64,000 nucleotides of DNA from Paenisporosarcina quisquiliarum (GTDB lineage: Bacteria > Bacillota > Bacilli > Bacillales_A > Planococcaceae): positions 1 through 64,000 of the forward strand of contig NZ_JAMKBJ010000009.1 in NCBI RefSeq assembly GCF_027563315.1, in the 5' to 3' direction. Position 1 is the stretch's first letter. Every line of letters begins with the position of its first letter. Below are positions 54,791 to 63,016 of this stretch, piece after piece. The notes beneath the pieces were generated by a model. It searched no databases. It worked only from the letters and a program-made list of their open reading frames with translations, and was not told the DNA's origin. Position numbers and translations under genes: made by a program.

Positions 54791-55204
54791 TTAGCCAAAA
54801 AACTCTACATGTTCTTTCTCATCTTTGTAATATTCCAGTCTATCCTGCATCGTGCCGGTGTGAAATTCAAATTTATGGCCATCCAAGTCTTCAAAGTAAA
54901 TGGACTTTTTATCTCGCTCATTCCGTTCCCTGCCAGGCAAGATCGGAACGTTCAATTGGTTTAGCCTGACCAACGTTGCTTCATATTCATCTTCGGCAAT
55001 TGTGAAAGCCATATGTGTGTAGGATTCCTTTATTTCATTTCGTGGAATGTCGGTTTCCTCATTTAGAGCTAACCACAATCCATCCAAGTCGAAGTAGGCT
55101 GTCTTTCGGCCTTTTAATAATAACTTGGCTCCGAACACTTTCTTATAAAAGCTGATGGAACTTTCCAAGTCAGTCACGGAAAACAGAAGATGATTTATTT
55201 TCAT
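54791..55204 (-). CDS. fosB: metallothiol transferase FosB
   Basis: 137 residues, close in sequence to B. subtilis FosB. It has INHLLFSVTDLESSISFYKKVFGAKLL, ALNEETDIPRNEI, YTHMAFTI, ILPGRERNERDKKSIYF and HKFEFHTGTMQDRLEYY. Metal ligands are His5, His64 and Glu113. The enzyme adds bacillithiol or cysteine to fosfomycin using a divalent metal. It lies 3 bases after the NIPSNAP-NUDIX gene with a weak ribosome binding site, so it is probably translationally coupled. Chromosomal fosB is common in Bacillales. Confidence 0.93.
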   Translation of the reverse strand: MKINHLLFSVTDLESSISFYKKVFGAKLLLKGRKTAYFDLDGLWLALNEETDIPRNEIKESYTHMAFTIAEDEYEATLVRLNQLNVPILPGRERNERDKKSIYFEDLDGHKFEFHTGTMQDRLEYYKDEKEHVEFFG

Positions 55205-55207
55205 CCG

Positions 55208-55969
55208 TTAAATTTCCACTCTTTCGAGCAATCGATATGGTTTTGTTTCGAACGATTCGTAGGCGAGATTTCCAGGTTTCATAGCATTATGGACACGTGT
55301 AGCAAATTGCTCTCTTGTCACCCATTCGCTGACATTCGTTTCATTCAATTCAACAAACTGTACGTCTAGCGTTTCACCGGGTTGAGGTGTAGGTTTTCCT
55401 TCTATCGCCTTTCCTCCATAAACGATACAAAAGACTCCGCTTGTGACATTTTGATAAACACCTATTATGTTTCCTATTTCCGCACGAATTCCCGTTTCTT
55501 CAAACACTTCCCGTGCCACCGCTTGTTGCAAACTCTCACCCGGTTCTACACGTCCACCTGGCATTTCATATGTATCGGATCTGTGTTCATTTCGAACCAA
55601 TAGTACTTCTCCCGCTTCATTTTGAATAAATCCAGAGACAGCTACAACATATCGCGAAATTGAATAGTCACCTGTCCATTCCATAAAATCTTCTGAGCTT
55701 GTCTCAAACAATGGTGGTAAGGTTTTTCGGAAAGTTTGTGCCGTTACATGAAGTTCAGAAGCGCGAATCGCTTGATCCACACGCTCAAAGTCTTCCATGT
55801 CTTGATAACCCCACATTGCCATAATTTCCGTTTTATCCGTGTTTACCCAACGACCGATTAAACGTGCACCATGCGTTAATTGATTCGGCAATAAGTAGGT
55901 GTGGAAAAAGTGATTGAACGTCTCAAGCATTTCTGGTTTGATGGTGTACATTTTTCTTCTGAACAGCAT
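55208..55969 (-). CDS. NIPSNAP-NUDIX fusion protein
   Basis: 253 residues. The N-terminal 100 residues resemble a NIPSNAP/dimeric alpha-beta barrel (MYTIKPEMLETFNHFFHTYLLP; MAMWGYQDMEDFERV). From about residue 105 a NUDIX domain begins, with the box GGRVEPGESLQQAVAREVFEETG at 138-160 and all key residues present. NUDIX substrates are unknown; the NIPSNAP half may aid dimerisation or ligand binding. GAAGGTA precedes the ATG. Upstream of, and probably co-transcribed with, fosB. Confidence 0.85.
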   Translation of the reverse strand: MLFRRKMYTIKPEMLETFNHFFHTYLLPNQLTHGARLIGRWVNTDKTEIMAMWGYQDMEDFERVDQAIRASELHVTAQTFRKTLPPLFETSSEDFMEWTGDYSISRYVVAVSGFIQNEAGEVLLVRNEHRSDTYEMPGGRVEPGESLQQAVAREVFEETGIRAEIGNIIGVYQNVTSGVFCIVYGGKAIEGKPTPQPGETLDVQFVELNETNVSEWVTREQFATRVHNAMKPGNLAYESFETKPYRLLERVEI

Positions 55970-56031
55970 GCTATACCTTCTTTCATTTGAGTGGATATTC
56001 TTTTGAAATGAAAAATCTAGACAAGAGTCAA

Positions 56032-56241
56032 CTATTGATTCTCTTTTTTCGAGGTTGTTTCTTCATACTCTGTTTCATGTTTTGTATCATGAAGTGGTGA
56101 CGATTTCATATCATCTTTAGTTCCTTCCATTGCGTCGTCAAACGGTTGGTAATGATTTAGGGGCAATCTACGTTTCGTCCCTAGTCTCCAAAGTGTCCAA
56201 ATGATGACACCGATTAAAATTGCTAAGAAAATGTAGCCCAC
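56032..56241 (-). CDS. small single-helix membrane protein
   Basis: 69 residues starting at GTG (AAAGGAG upstream). One N-terminal membrane segment (YIFLAILIGVIIWTLWRL) is followed by a hydrophilic acidic tail rich in Asp, Glu and Lys. Function unknown. Confidence 0.72.
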   Translation of the reverse strand: MGYIFLAILIGVIIWTLWRLGTKRRLPLNHYQPFDDAMEGTKDDMKSSPLHDTKHETEYEETTSKKENQ

Positions 56242-56413
56242 TTCAATTCACTCCTTTTAGTTGATAGCCTCTTATGAAGTAATGTTTATTCTATTTGTAC
56301 CTCTTCTACATACGTCTTGAAATCCCTTTATTCTCTTGGGGAGTCTTCATCCACTTCGCTGTCCGTCTAACCCCTATCAACAACAGTTTAAGCCTTTGAC
56401 CAAGTTAATCCCA

Positions 56414-56457
56414 CAAAAAAACCGTCATGCCCCAAGTTTTCACTTGAAACATAACGG
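56414..56457 (-). terminator. terminator of the aldehyde dehydrogenase-DUF779 operon
   Basis: CCGTTATGTTTCAAGT / ACTTGGGGCATGACGG stem on the minus strand followed by about seven T residues. Confidence 0.9.
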
Positions 56458-56468
56458 ATTCAAAACTA

Positions 56469-56834
56469 TTAATTGGAATTTGCTTGTATTTCTTTATTCT
56501 CTTCAGCTGTGAAAGCACGGGATCTAGTCAGAAACCTTTTCCCTTCCACGCCTTCGAGTGAAAACATGCCTCCTCGACCATCTACCACATCAATAATTAA
56601 CTGTGTGTGTTTCCAATAGTCGTACTGGCTTTTATGCATATAGAAAGGACTGTCTCCGATTGAACCGAGAAGCACATCTTGATCCCCTACTATTAAGTCA
56701 CCATCCGGGTAGCACATCGGTGCAGACCCATCACAGCAACCTCCCGATTGGTGGAACATAACAGGACCATGCTTGCTTTTCAATAACTCAATCAGTTCAA
56801 GCGTAGCGTCCGTTGCGATGACACGTTCAATCAT
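56469..56834 (-). CDS. DUF779-family protein, partner of aldehyde dehydrogenase
   Basis: 121 residues. It contains MFHQSGGCCDGSAPMCYPDGDLIVGDQDVLLG and QYDYWKHTQLIIDVVDGRGGMFSLE, characteristic of DUF779. Genes of this family regularly follow acetaldehyde-type dehydrogenases, here 18 bases downstream, and the clustered cysteines suggest metal or thiol chemistry. The function is not established. GAAAGGAG precedes the ATG. Confidence 0.92.
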   Translation of the reverse strand: MIERVIATDATLELIELLKSKHGPVMFHQSGGCCDGSAPMCYPDGDLIVGDQDVLLGSIGDSPFYMHKSQYDYWKHTQLIIDVVDGRGGMFSLEGVEGKRFLTRSRAFTAEENKEIQANSN

Positions 56835-56852
56835 TGGTCATTCTCCTTTCAA

Positions 56853-58373
56853 TCAAAAGAATCCTAATTTGTTTTCGTTGTAGCTAACTAGCAAGTTTTT
56901 CGTTTGTTGGTAATGGTTTAACATCATCAAATGGTTTTCGCGACCGATACCTGACATTTTGTAACCACCGAATGCAGCGTGAGCTGGGTATGCGTGGTAA
57001 CAGTTTGTCCAAACACGGCCCGCTTGAATCGCACGACCGAAACGGTATGCTGTGTTCATGTTACGAGACCATACACCAGCACCTAGACCGTATAAAGTAT
57101 CGTTGGCAATTTCAAGTGCCTCTTCTTGTGTTTTGAACGTTGTAACAGAAACAACTGGCCCGAAGATTTCTTCTTGGAAAATACGCATTTTGTTATTTCC
57201 TTTGAAGACAGTTGGCTTCACATAGTATCCGCCAGCGAAATCGCCTTCAATGTTATTACGCTCTCCACCGATTAAACATTCAGCGCCTTCTTGTTTACCA
57301 ATGTCCAAGTAAGACAAGATTTTTTCTAATTGTTCATTTGAAGCTTGTGCACCCATCATTGTATTTGGATCTAATGGGTTACCAGTCTTGATTGCTTCAA
57401 CACGAGCCAATACTTTTTCCATGAACTTATCGTAGATCGATTCTTGAATCAATGCACGTGAAGGACATGTACATACTTCCCCTTGGTTCAATGCGAATAA
57501 TACAAAGCCTTCTACTGCTTTATCAAGAAACGCATCGTCATGATCCATAATATCTTCGAAGAAAATGTTCGGTGACTTACCGCCAAGTTCCAATGTAACT
57601 GGAATCAAGTTTTGTGATGCGTATTGCATGATCATACGGCCTGTAGTTGTTTCACCAGTGAAAGCAACTTTGCCGATACGTGGATTCGAAGCAAGTGGTT
57701 TACCAGCTTCCAAACCGAAACCATTAACGATATTCATAACACCAGGAGGTAATAAGTCGCCCACAAGTTCAGCAAATACTAGAATACTAGCTGGCGTTTG
57801 CTCAGCTGGTTTCAAAACTACACAGTTACCTGCAGCAAGTGCTGGCGCAAGCTTCCAAACTGCCATTAACAATGGGAAGTTCCAAGGAATGATTTGCCCA
57901 ACAACACCGATTGGCTCATGGAAATGATAAGCAACTGTATCGTCATCAATTTGGCTTAAAGATCCTTCTTGCGCACGAATTGCTCCTGCGAAGTAACGGA
58001 AATGATCAATCGCAAGTGGTAAGTCAGCGTTTAACGTTTCACGTACGGCTTTCCCGTTGTCCCAAGTTTCTGCAACAGCAAGCATTTCAAGATTTTCTTC
58101 CATACGATCCGCGATTTTGTTTAAGATATTCGCACGTTCAGCAACAGACGTTTTTCCCCAAGCATCTTTTGCTGCATGAGCTGCATCAAGCGCCAATTCA
58201 ATATCTTCAGAAGTTGAACGAGCGATTTGTGTGAAGTTTTGACCTGTGACAGGAGTCAAGTTATCAAAATATTGACCATTTACCGGAGCTGTCCACTCAC
58301 CATTAATATAATTATCATACTTCTCTTTAAAAGTTACGATTGAACCTTCAGTGTTTGGAAATGCATATACCAT
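56853..58373 (-). CDS. aldehyde dehydrogenase (acetaldehyde dehydrogenase-like)
   Basis: 506 residues. It has [70 protein letters not shown] (Glu), [14 protein letters not shown] (Cys) and the C-terminal [20 protein letters not shown]. With DUF779 downstream it fits the AldB/ExaC-like group that oxidises acetaldehyde and similar aldehydes. The ATG at 58373 follows GGGGGAAC. A cre-like site lies in the leader. Confidence 0.94.
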   Translation of the reverse strand: MVYAFPNTEGSIVTFKEKYDNYINGEWTAPVNGQYFDNLTPVTGQNFTQIARSTSEDIELALDAAHAAKDAWGKTSVAERANILNKIADRMEENLEMLAVAETWDNGKAVRETLNADLPLAIDHFRYFAGAIRAQEGSLSQIDDDTVAYHFHEPIGVVGQIIPWNFPLLMAVWKLAPALAAGNCVVLKPAEQTPASILVFAELVGDLLPPGVMNIVNGFGLEAGKPLASNPRIGKVAFTGETTTGRMIMQYASQNLIPVTLELGGKSPNIFFEDIMDHDDAFLDKAVEGFVLFALNQGEVCTCPSRALIQESIYDKFMEKVLARVEAIKTGNPLDPNTMMGAQASNEQLEKILSYLDIGKQEGAECLIGGERNNIEGDFAGGYYVKPTVFKGNNKMRIFQEEIFGPVVSVTTFKTQEEALEIANDTLYGLGAGVWSRNMNTAYRFGRAIQAGRVWTNCYHAYPAHAAFGGYKMSGIGRENHLMMLNHYQQTKNLLVSYNENKLGFF

Positions 58374-58409
58374 TCTCAAGTTCCCCCTTTATTTGACTGA
58401 CTCTTTATA

Positions 58410-58423
58410 TGTATGCGCTTTCA
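58410..58423 (-). promoter_or_regulatory. catabolite-responsive element (cre) candidate
   Basis: The minus-strand 14-mer TGAAAGCGCATACA matches the CcpA cre consensus TGNAANCGNWNNCA at every fixed position. It lies 37 bases upstream of the aldehyde dehydrogenase start, compatible with CcpA-dependent carbon catabolite control of aldehyde oxidation. Confidence 0.7.
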
Positions 58424-58579
58424 CAATCTAGCATACTTACAAAATTAAGAAGTCCGTACCTCTTATATTGTCAGATAACACCGAAAATTACAACTAATAT
58501 TCTATTAAAATTTTAATTGATTCATTTAACTAAATAGAATAGATTCCTTGGGGTTGTTTTTCAGTGGAGGTCGTTGATT

Positions 58580-58684
58580 ATGAATTTTTTAAACTTAAAT
58601 CAGTTCCTTCCCGTATTTTACGCAGAAAGAACCGTTTTTTTAGATGAACTCAATAAAATCAATATTAAAAAAAGCATGCAGTGA
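58580..58684 (+). CDS. possible 34-residue small protein
   Basis: A short plus-strand frame starting at an ATG with GGAGG 9 bases upstream. The product begins MNFLNLNQFLPVFYAERTVF and ends in IKKSMQ. It is hydrophobic at the start, basic at the end. Its stop codon lies inside the terminator hairpin that follows directly. This promoter-proximal spacing and terminator are what a small gene would show, but no homologue is recognised. It is read divergently from the aldehyde dehydrogenase gene. Confidence 0.45.
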   Translation: MNFLNLNQFLPVFYAERTVFLDELNKINIKKSMQ

Positions 58685-58706
58685 AAATTCTCACTGCATG
58701 CTTTTT
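58671..58706. terminator. terminator between the small ORF and the ba3 oxidase operon
   Basis: AAAGCATGCAGTGA / TCACTGCATGCTTTTT around 6 bases. It serves the plus-strand small ORF and, on the other strand, the end of the oxidase operon. Confidence 0.9.
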
Positions 58707-58713
58707 CATTCAA

Positions 58714-58797
58714 CTAATCTTCCATTGTGTTAATTTCAACCATCATGCCTACTACCAAGGTAATGACGACAAAGAAACAGATCAGCATTAAGACCAT
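58714..58797 (-). CDS. 27-residue single-helix membrane protein downstream of cbaA
   Basis: A tiny frame: ATG at 58797, preceded by AGGAG (9 bases). Its product is almost wholly one membrane helix, MVLMLICFFVVITLVVGMMV, with an acidic tail. It starts 12 bases after the cbaA stop and ends before the operon terminator. It may be an accessory or stabilising subunit of the ba3 oxidase; this is inferred from position and topology only. Confidence 0.65.
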   Translation of the reverse strand: MVLMLICFFVVITLVVGMMVEINTMED

Positions 58798-58809
58798 TTC
58801 ACTCAACTC

Positions 58810-60462
58810 CTACCATGTTTTGAATCCTTCTGAACCAGGAGGTGCATGGTGAATCATTCCTGTTAAAGGAATGGCATAGGCAATAATGATAAGGACGAAT
58901 GCGATCCCAATCCAGATCCACCAGTTTTCAAGAAATTTAGGTGTGTTTTGAACGTCACTTTCTGCCATTGGAAATTCAACAAAATCCTCGGCACGTACAG
59001 CTTTTGGTGATAAAAACAGTGACATCACAACGATATAAATCAAGATCATGGCAGATAGGAACAGGATGCTTCCTCCGATTGCCATTGTTACATGATTCGT
59101 AAGTATTCCGTCAAACCATTCCAAAGCGGAAGGGTGGTTATTGTAATTGGAATAGGCAGTACGTCTTGGTGCACCGAGAAGTCCTAAAATATGTTGCGAT
59201 GTTGACATTAAGAGCATACCGATCGTCCAAGTAATAATTTGCACAAACCCTAGCTTTTGCATGGCCTTCGAAAATTTACGACCTGTTAAATATGGAATCA
59301 GCCAGAACGTCAGTCCCATGAACGTCATTGCTACAGGTGTTCCGACCGTGATATGGAAATGTCCTACAATCCATAATGTGTTATGAACGATTTCGTTTAA
59401 TTGGAAACTAGCGTTGATGATCCCGCCCGCTCCACCGGGAATGAAGAATGCCATCGCTACAAAAATGGATGTAAAGCGTACGTCTTTCCAAGGAAGTTTC
59501 GTGAACCAGCCGAATAACCCTTTTGCTCCCTTTTTACGACCAGAAATTTCGAAAGTTGCAAACATAGAGAACGCCGTCATTAACGATGGTATGATGACCA
59601 TGAATGTCAGCACGACCTGTAGGAACTTCCAGAAATTCGAGATTCCCGGTTCTGTTAATTGATGGTGGAAGCCAACCGGAATTGAAAAGAGAATAAATAA
59701 AACAAATGACAACCGTGCTAACGAATCACTGAATACTTTCGTACTGATTAATTTTGGAACGATCACATACCACGCCATATATGCTGGCAACAACCAGAAA
59801 TACACAAGCGGATGACCGAAATACCAGAATAGTGAGCGACTTAGCTCCACGTTAATTGTATCCACCCAACCAAACGCCCACGGGATGTACTGGAATAGTA
59901 CAGTGGCTACCACACCTAAACAAGCGATAATCCACAGGATAATTGTTGTGATGGTCATGAAAGCAAATAATGGACTTAACTGACCTTTATGCTTTTTGCG
60001 CCAAACGAGATAGTGACCTACCAATGCAAAGCTACTAATCCATGTACCTACTACAAACAAAGCCAAACCTACGTAATACCAACCACTTGCTTTCAAGGGT
60101 GCATAGAAAGTATAGAGAACTGAAGCTTCCCCAGAAACAATCATCACTGTCGCCATGATTGTACCTAATGTTGTCACCCAAAAGCCTAACCAAGAATAGA
60201 GACGAACTTTTGGACCGAAACTTCCTAAACTTTTACTCATACCCGTAATAAAGAAACCGAAAATAAAATATGTCGTAAATATAAGTGCAAGTAATACGCC
60301 ATGTGCCGTTAATATTTGATAATAGTCCAGCCAACTTGGTAATTGAAGTGCATCATTTCTTATAAAAACTTGCAACAACCCGCATAATGTCCCAATCAGA
60401 AAAGCGATATAGGCTACTCCGATATTCCATAAAGCCAACTTTCGATCTTGTGCAGCAATCAT
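58810..60462 (-). CDS. cbaA: ba3-type cytochrome c oxidase subunit I
   Basis: 550 residues with about 13 membrane helices. Haem-copper motifs are TAHGVLLALIFTTYFI (His ligand of the low-spin haem), FGHPLVYFWLLPAYM (CuB His and Tyr), FHHQLTEPG (two CuB His) and VGHFHITVGTPVAMTF (haem His). The set fits B-family (ba3/b(o/a)3) oxidases rather than the aa3 type. It reduces oxygen to water and pumps protons, and is suited to low oxygen. It follows cbaB by 2 bases. Confidence 0.95.
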   Translation of the reverse strand: MIAAQDRKLALWNIGVAYIAFLIGTLCGLLQVFIRNDALQLPSWLDYYQILTAHGVLLALIFTTYFIFGFFITGMSKSLGSFGPKVRLYSWLGFWVTTLGTIMATVMIVSGEASVLYTFYAPLKASGWYYVGLALFVVGTWISSFALVGHYLVWRKKHKGQLSPLFAFMTITTIILWIIACLGVVATVLFQYIPWAFGWVDTINVELSRSLFWYFGHPLVYFWLLPAYMAWYVIVPKLISTKVFSDSLARLSFVLFILFSIPVGFHHQLTEPGISNFWKFLQVVLTFMVIIPSLMTAFSMFATFEISGRKKGAKGLFGWFTKLPWKDVRFTSIFVAMAFFIPGGAGGIINASFQLNEIVHNTLWIVGHFHITVGTPVAMTFMGLTFWLIPYLTGRKFSKAMQKLGFVQIITWTIGMLLMSTSQHILGLLGAPRRTAYSNYNNHPSALEWFDGILTNHVTMAIGGSILFLSAMILIYIVVMSLFLSPKAVRAEDFVEFPMAESDVQNTPKFLENWWIWIGIAFVLIIIAYAIPLTGMIHHAPPGSEGFKTW

Positions 60463-60464
60463 CT

Positions 60465-60932
60465 TTAATACACCTCTATTTCTGTAGACATCAAGTGATG
60501 TCCAGCACCGCAGTATTCATTACAAAGAATTAAATATTTACCTGGTTTATCGAAGGTATACGATTTTGTTGTAATCTGCCCTGGAACCACCATCATATTT
60601 ACTTTTGTATTATCAATCGTAAAACTGTGAACAACGTCCGTACTGGTTACTTTAAAAATAATTTCTTTTCCTGCAGGTACTTTCAGTTCTGGTGCATTAT
60701 ATCCGAAAGCCAATGCCACTATCGCCACTTGATACGTATCATCATCGAGCTGTGTCACGCCAGGTTTGTCAAATGGTGCGGTTTCATTTACTTTTTTAGG
60801 ATCAATGGTATCCATTCCTCCCGATGGTGTGTGGCCGTGGGAGAATGCGCTTACGCCGACTATACTTAAAAACAAGATGAGTGATACTAAACCAAAGACA
60901 AGCCAAATCTTTTCATATTTATGAAAATGCAT
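60465..60932 (-). CDS. cbaB: ba3-type cytochrome c oxidase subunit II (CuA)
   Basis: 155 residues. One N-terminal membrane helix (about 9-30) is followed by a cupredoxin domain. The CuA ligands are His102 (DVVHSF), Cys137 and Cys141 (LCNEYCG), His145 and Met148. It receives electrons from cytochrome c or a membrane donor. AAAGGAG precedes the ATG. It lies 15 bases after the subunit 2A gene. Confidence 0.95.
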   Translation of the reverse strand: MHFHKYEKIWLVFGLVSLILFLSIVGVSAFSHGHTPSGGMDTIDPKKVNETAPFDKPGVTQLDDDTYQVAIVALAFGYNAPELKVPAGKEIIFKVTSTDVVHSFTIDNTKVNMMVVPGQITTKSYTFDKPGKYLILCNEYCGAGHHLMSTEIEVY

Positions 60933-60947
60933 ATAAATCTACTCCTT

Positions 60948-61070
60948 TCATCGTGCTACATACATGAAATAAACAACAAACCACATGACGATAATTATGA
61001 CCCCGACTGAAAATACACTGATTAAAGTTCCTTTTAAATTCAAATCTGACGATTGACCTTTTTTACTCAA
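60948..61070 (-). CDS. cytochrome c oxidase subunit 2A-like small protein
   Basis: 40 residues from a TTG (61070) with AGAGGTG 7 bases upstream; an ATG at 61076 is an alternative. A hydrophilic N-terminus (SKKGQSSDLNLKGTL) precedes one membrane helix (VFSVGVIIIVMWFVVYFMYV). Placed directly before cbaB and cbaA, it corresponds to the small 2A subunit of ba3 oxidases, which supplies the helix missing from the short subunit II. First gene of the oxidase operon. Confidence 0.85.
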   Translation of the reverse strand: MSKKGQSSDLNLKGTLISVFSVGVIIIVMWFVVYFMYVAR

Positions 61071-61134
61071 TCTCATTCACCTCTTTGCGTTTCTATATTG
61101 TATCTTCAGCGTAAGCCATTGATGCGTCTGTTAC

Positions 61135-61150
61135 TGTGACATAAATCACA
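61135..61150. promoter_or_regulatory. Fnr box upstream of the ba3 oxidase operon
   Basis: TGTGACATAAATCACA is a symmetrical TGTGA-N6-TCACA site, the consensus of B. subtilis Fnr. It lies 64 bases upstream of the first oxidase gene's start. TACGCT and TACAAT downstream on the minus strand are possible -10 elements. The fnr gene is adjacent. Confidence 0.85.
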
Positions 61151-61155
61151 GATGC

Positions 61156-61171
61156 CGTGGTATTTACCACG
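61156..61171. promoter_or_regulatory. second palindrome next to the Fnr box
   Basis: CGTGGTATTTACCACG is a perfect 16-base palindrome centred exactly 21 bases from the Fnr box centre. It does not match the Fnr consensus; the binding protein is unknown. Confidence 0.6.
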
Positions 61172-61300
61172 AGTGTCGTTAATTTGTCAAAATTAGAATT
61201 AGTCTGTATTGGGCTAGATGTTGGCGATGGGTCTTAAATCGCATCGCAGACATTTTAATCGGCGTGCAGCTAAATTCAATTGGCATCACCCGATTTTCCC

Positions 61301-61336
61301 CACAAAAAAAGCGACTTACCTAGGAGGCAAATCACT
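61301..61336 (-). terminator. fnr terminator
   Basis: AAGTGATTTGCCT / AGGTAAGTCGCTT stem (with G-T pairs) on the minus strand, followed by TTTTTTT. Confidence 0.85.
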
Positions 61337-61339
61337 TCA

Positions 61340-62035
61340 TTAGTCAATTTTACAGAAAGCAATCGGACAGTCTTCACAATTGATTTCATCTTTCAGAAAA
61401 TCTAAGTCGTGTATTAGGATCTTTCCATCCACCATGGAAAGTTTGTCTTGTTTTTTCAAGTCACTTAGTAGCCTGTTTACCACTTCACGTGTCATGCCGC
61501 AAAAATTTGCAAGTTCCTGATTGGTGAGTGTCATATCGATCAGGATGCCCTTTTCGTTAGGAACGCCATAGCTATTCGTCATTCTGATTAATGTTGAATA
61601 GAGAGCCCCTTTTTTTCCGTGTAACAAAAGATCACGGAATTTGGTCTGTGTTTTTTGGTGATTGATGCCCATCCACTTCATAAAGGTAACAGCTAGCTTG
61701 GCATTATGGGTCAGTTCTTCTTCCAGGTCCTCGACACTAATCTTGATGCATTCCACTTCTTCAATGACCTTGGCATCCAACATATATTTGGCTGACTCTG
61801 CAAAGAGCGTGAATTCCCCGACGAACTGATTGCGTCCACAAATCCTCAGCGTCAATTCTCGACCCTCAGGTGTGACTTTGCCAATTTGAACTTTTCCAGT
61901 TCGTATGAAGTAAATCCCTTTGATAGGGTCGCCTTCTTGGAACAGATAAGAGTCTTTATTATACGTTTTAATACTGTGGCGTATGGAAAGCAACTCTTGC
62001 AGTTCAACGGACGTATCAATCATCCCTTCTTTCAA
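61340..62035 (-). CDS. fnr: oxygen-sensing Crp/Fnr-family regulator with C-terminal Fe-S cluster
   Basis: 231 residues. A cyclic-nucleotide-binding fold (about 20-125) and a dimer helix (KFRDLLLHGKKG) precede a winged helix (LTNQELANFCGMTREVVNRLLSDLKK). The C-terminal extension has Cys220-x2-Cys223-x4-Cys228, and Asp135 lies in the dimer helix. Both match the [4Fe-4S] ligands of B. subtilis Fnr (three Cys and one Asp), unlike the N-terminal cluster of E. coli FNR. It activates anaerobic or low-oxygen genes. The TTG at 62035 is set by AAAGGAG. Confidence 0.95.
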   Translation of the reverse strand: MKEGMIDTSVELQELLSIRHSIKTYNKDSYLFQEGDPIKGIYFIRTGKVQIGKVTPEGRELTLRICGRNQFVGEFTLFAESAKYMLDAKVIEEVECIKISVEDLEEELTHNAKLAVTFMKWMGINHQKTQTKFRDLLLHGKKGALYSTLIRMTNSYGVPNEKGILIDMTLTNQELANFCGMTREVVNRLLSDLKKQDKLSMVDGKILIHDLDFLKDEINCEDCPIAFCKID

Positions 62036-62135
62036 TCAAAACACTCCTTTCTTCGTTTACTCTTGGGTCAAGGTTATCATAGAACCTTTTCTATTGGATA
62101 GTATTACCTGCACGACATGGACAGATTTGGGATGA

Positions 62136-62228
62136 TTCCTACGTGGACGTCATTTTTTCCTACGTCACTCGCGATTTTTCCTACGTGACCCCCGATAATT
62201 CCTACGTCACCCTCGATTTTTCCTACGT
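62136..62228 (+). repeat. 21-bp-phased array (TTCCTACGT core), five units
   Basis: TTCCTACGT at 62136, 62157, 62178, 62199 and 62220, exactly 21 bases apart. The 12-base spacers vary but often contain GAT before the next core. It lies between the divergent fnr and rluF genes; the last core ends 26 bases before a TATAAT (62255-62260). No palindrome follows, in contrast to the arrays at 24841 and 51631. Confidence 0.93.
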
Positions 62229-62288
62229 GAATCATATAGGTATAGAATATGGGGTATAATTAATGTACTAAATGAAGCAGGTGATGAT

Positions 62289-62993
62289 ATGCGCATAAAT
62301 AAATTTTTAAGTGAAGCCGGCATTGTCTCAAGACGCGGTGCCGATAAATGGATTGAAGATGGACGCATCACAATCAATGGTAAAAAAGCTGAACTTGGCA
62401 GCAAAGTGGAACCTGGAGACGATGTACGTGCAGACGGCAAACCGGTCAAACACGAAGATCCATATGTCTACATTGCCCTGAATAAACCAGTAGGTATTAC
62501 AAGCACAACCGAACGTCATATTAAGGGAAATATCGTGGATTTCGTCAATCATCCTTTACGTATTTTTCATATCGGCCGACTGGATAAAGATTCGCATGGA
62601 TTGATTTTACTAACGAACGACGGAGATATAGTAAATGAAATTTTGCGTGCAGAAAATGAGCATGAGAAAGAATATATTATTAAAGTGGACAAACCCGTCA
62701 CGCAAGACTTTGTTAAAGAAATGTCTGAAGGCGTAGAAATCTTGGATACGAAAACATTACCTTGTAAAGTAGAAAAACTCTCTTCCCATATGTTTAAAAT
62801 AACGTTGACACAAGGACTGAACCGTCAAATTCGCCGAATGTGTTCTGCACTGGGATACGAAGTCAAAAGCTTACAACGTATACGGATTATGAACATTCAT
62901 GTGGATGGCCTGACGGTCGGTGAATGGCGCGATTTAACGAAAGTAGAGCTGGAAGAACTATTTAGGACGCTTAACTATTCGCCAAAAAGGTAA
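62289..62993 (+). CDS. rluF: 23S rRNA pseudouridine synthase RluF-like
   Basis: 234 residues. An N-terminal S4 RNA-binding domain (1-50) precedes an RsuA-family catalytic domain. The catalytic Asp99 is in HIGRLDKDSHGLILLTNDGD, and GLNRQIRRMCSALGYEVKSL follows. The RluF-type sequence ILRAENEHEKEYII favours U2604 modification of 23S rRNA over RsuA or RluB, but substrates should be taken as inferred. AGGTGATG precedes the ATG. Confidence 0.92.
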   Translation: MRINKFLSEAGIVSRRGADKWIEDGRITINGKKAELGSKVEPGDDVRADGKPVKHEDPYVYIALNKPVGITSTTERHIKGNIVDFVNHPLRIFHIGRLDKDSHGLILLTNDGDIVNEILRAENEHEKEYIIKVDKPVTQDFVKEMSEGVEILDTKTLPCKVEKLSSHMFKITLTQGLNRQIRRMCSALGYEVKSLQRIRIMNIHVDGLTVGEWRDLTKVELEELFRTLNYSPKR

Positions 62994-63016
62994 TAGAGTA
63001 GTAGGAGGCGATACCA

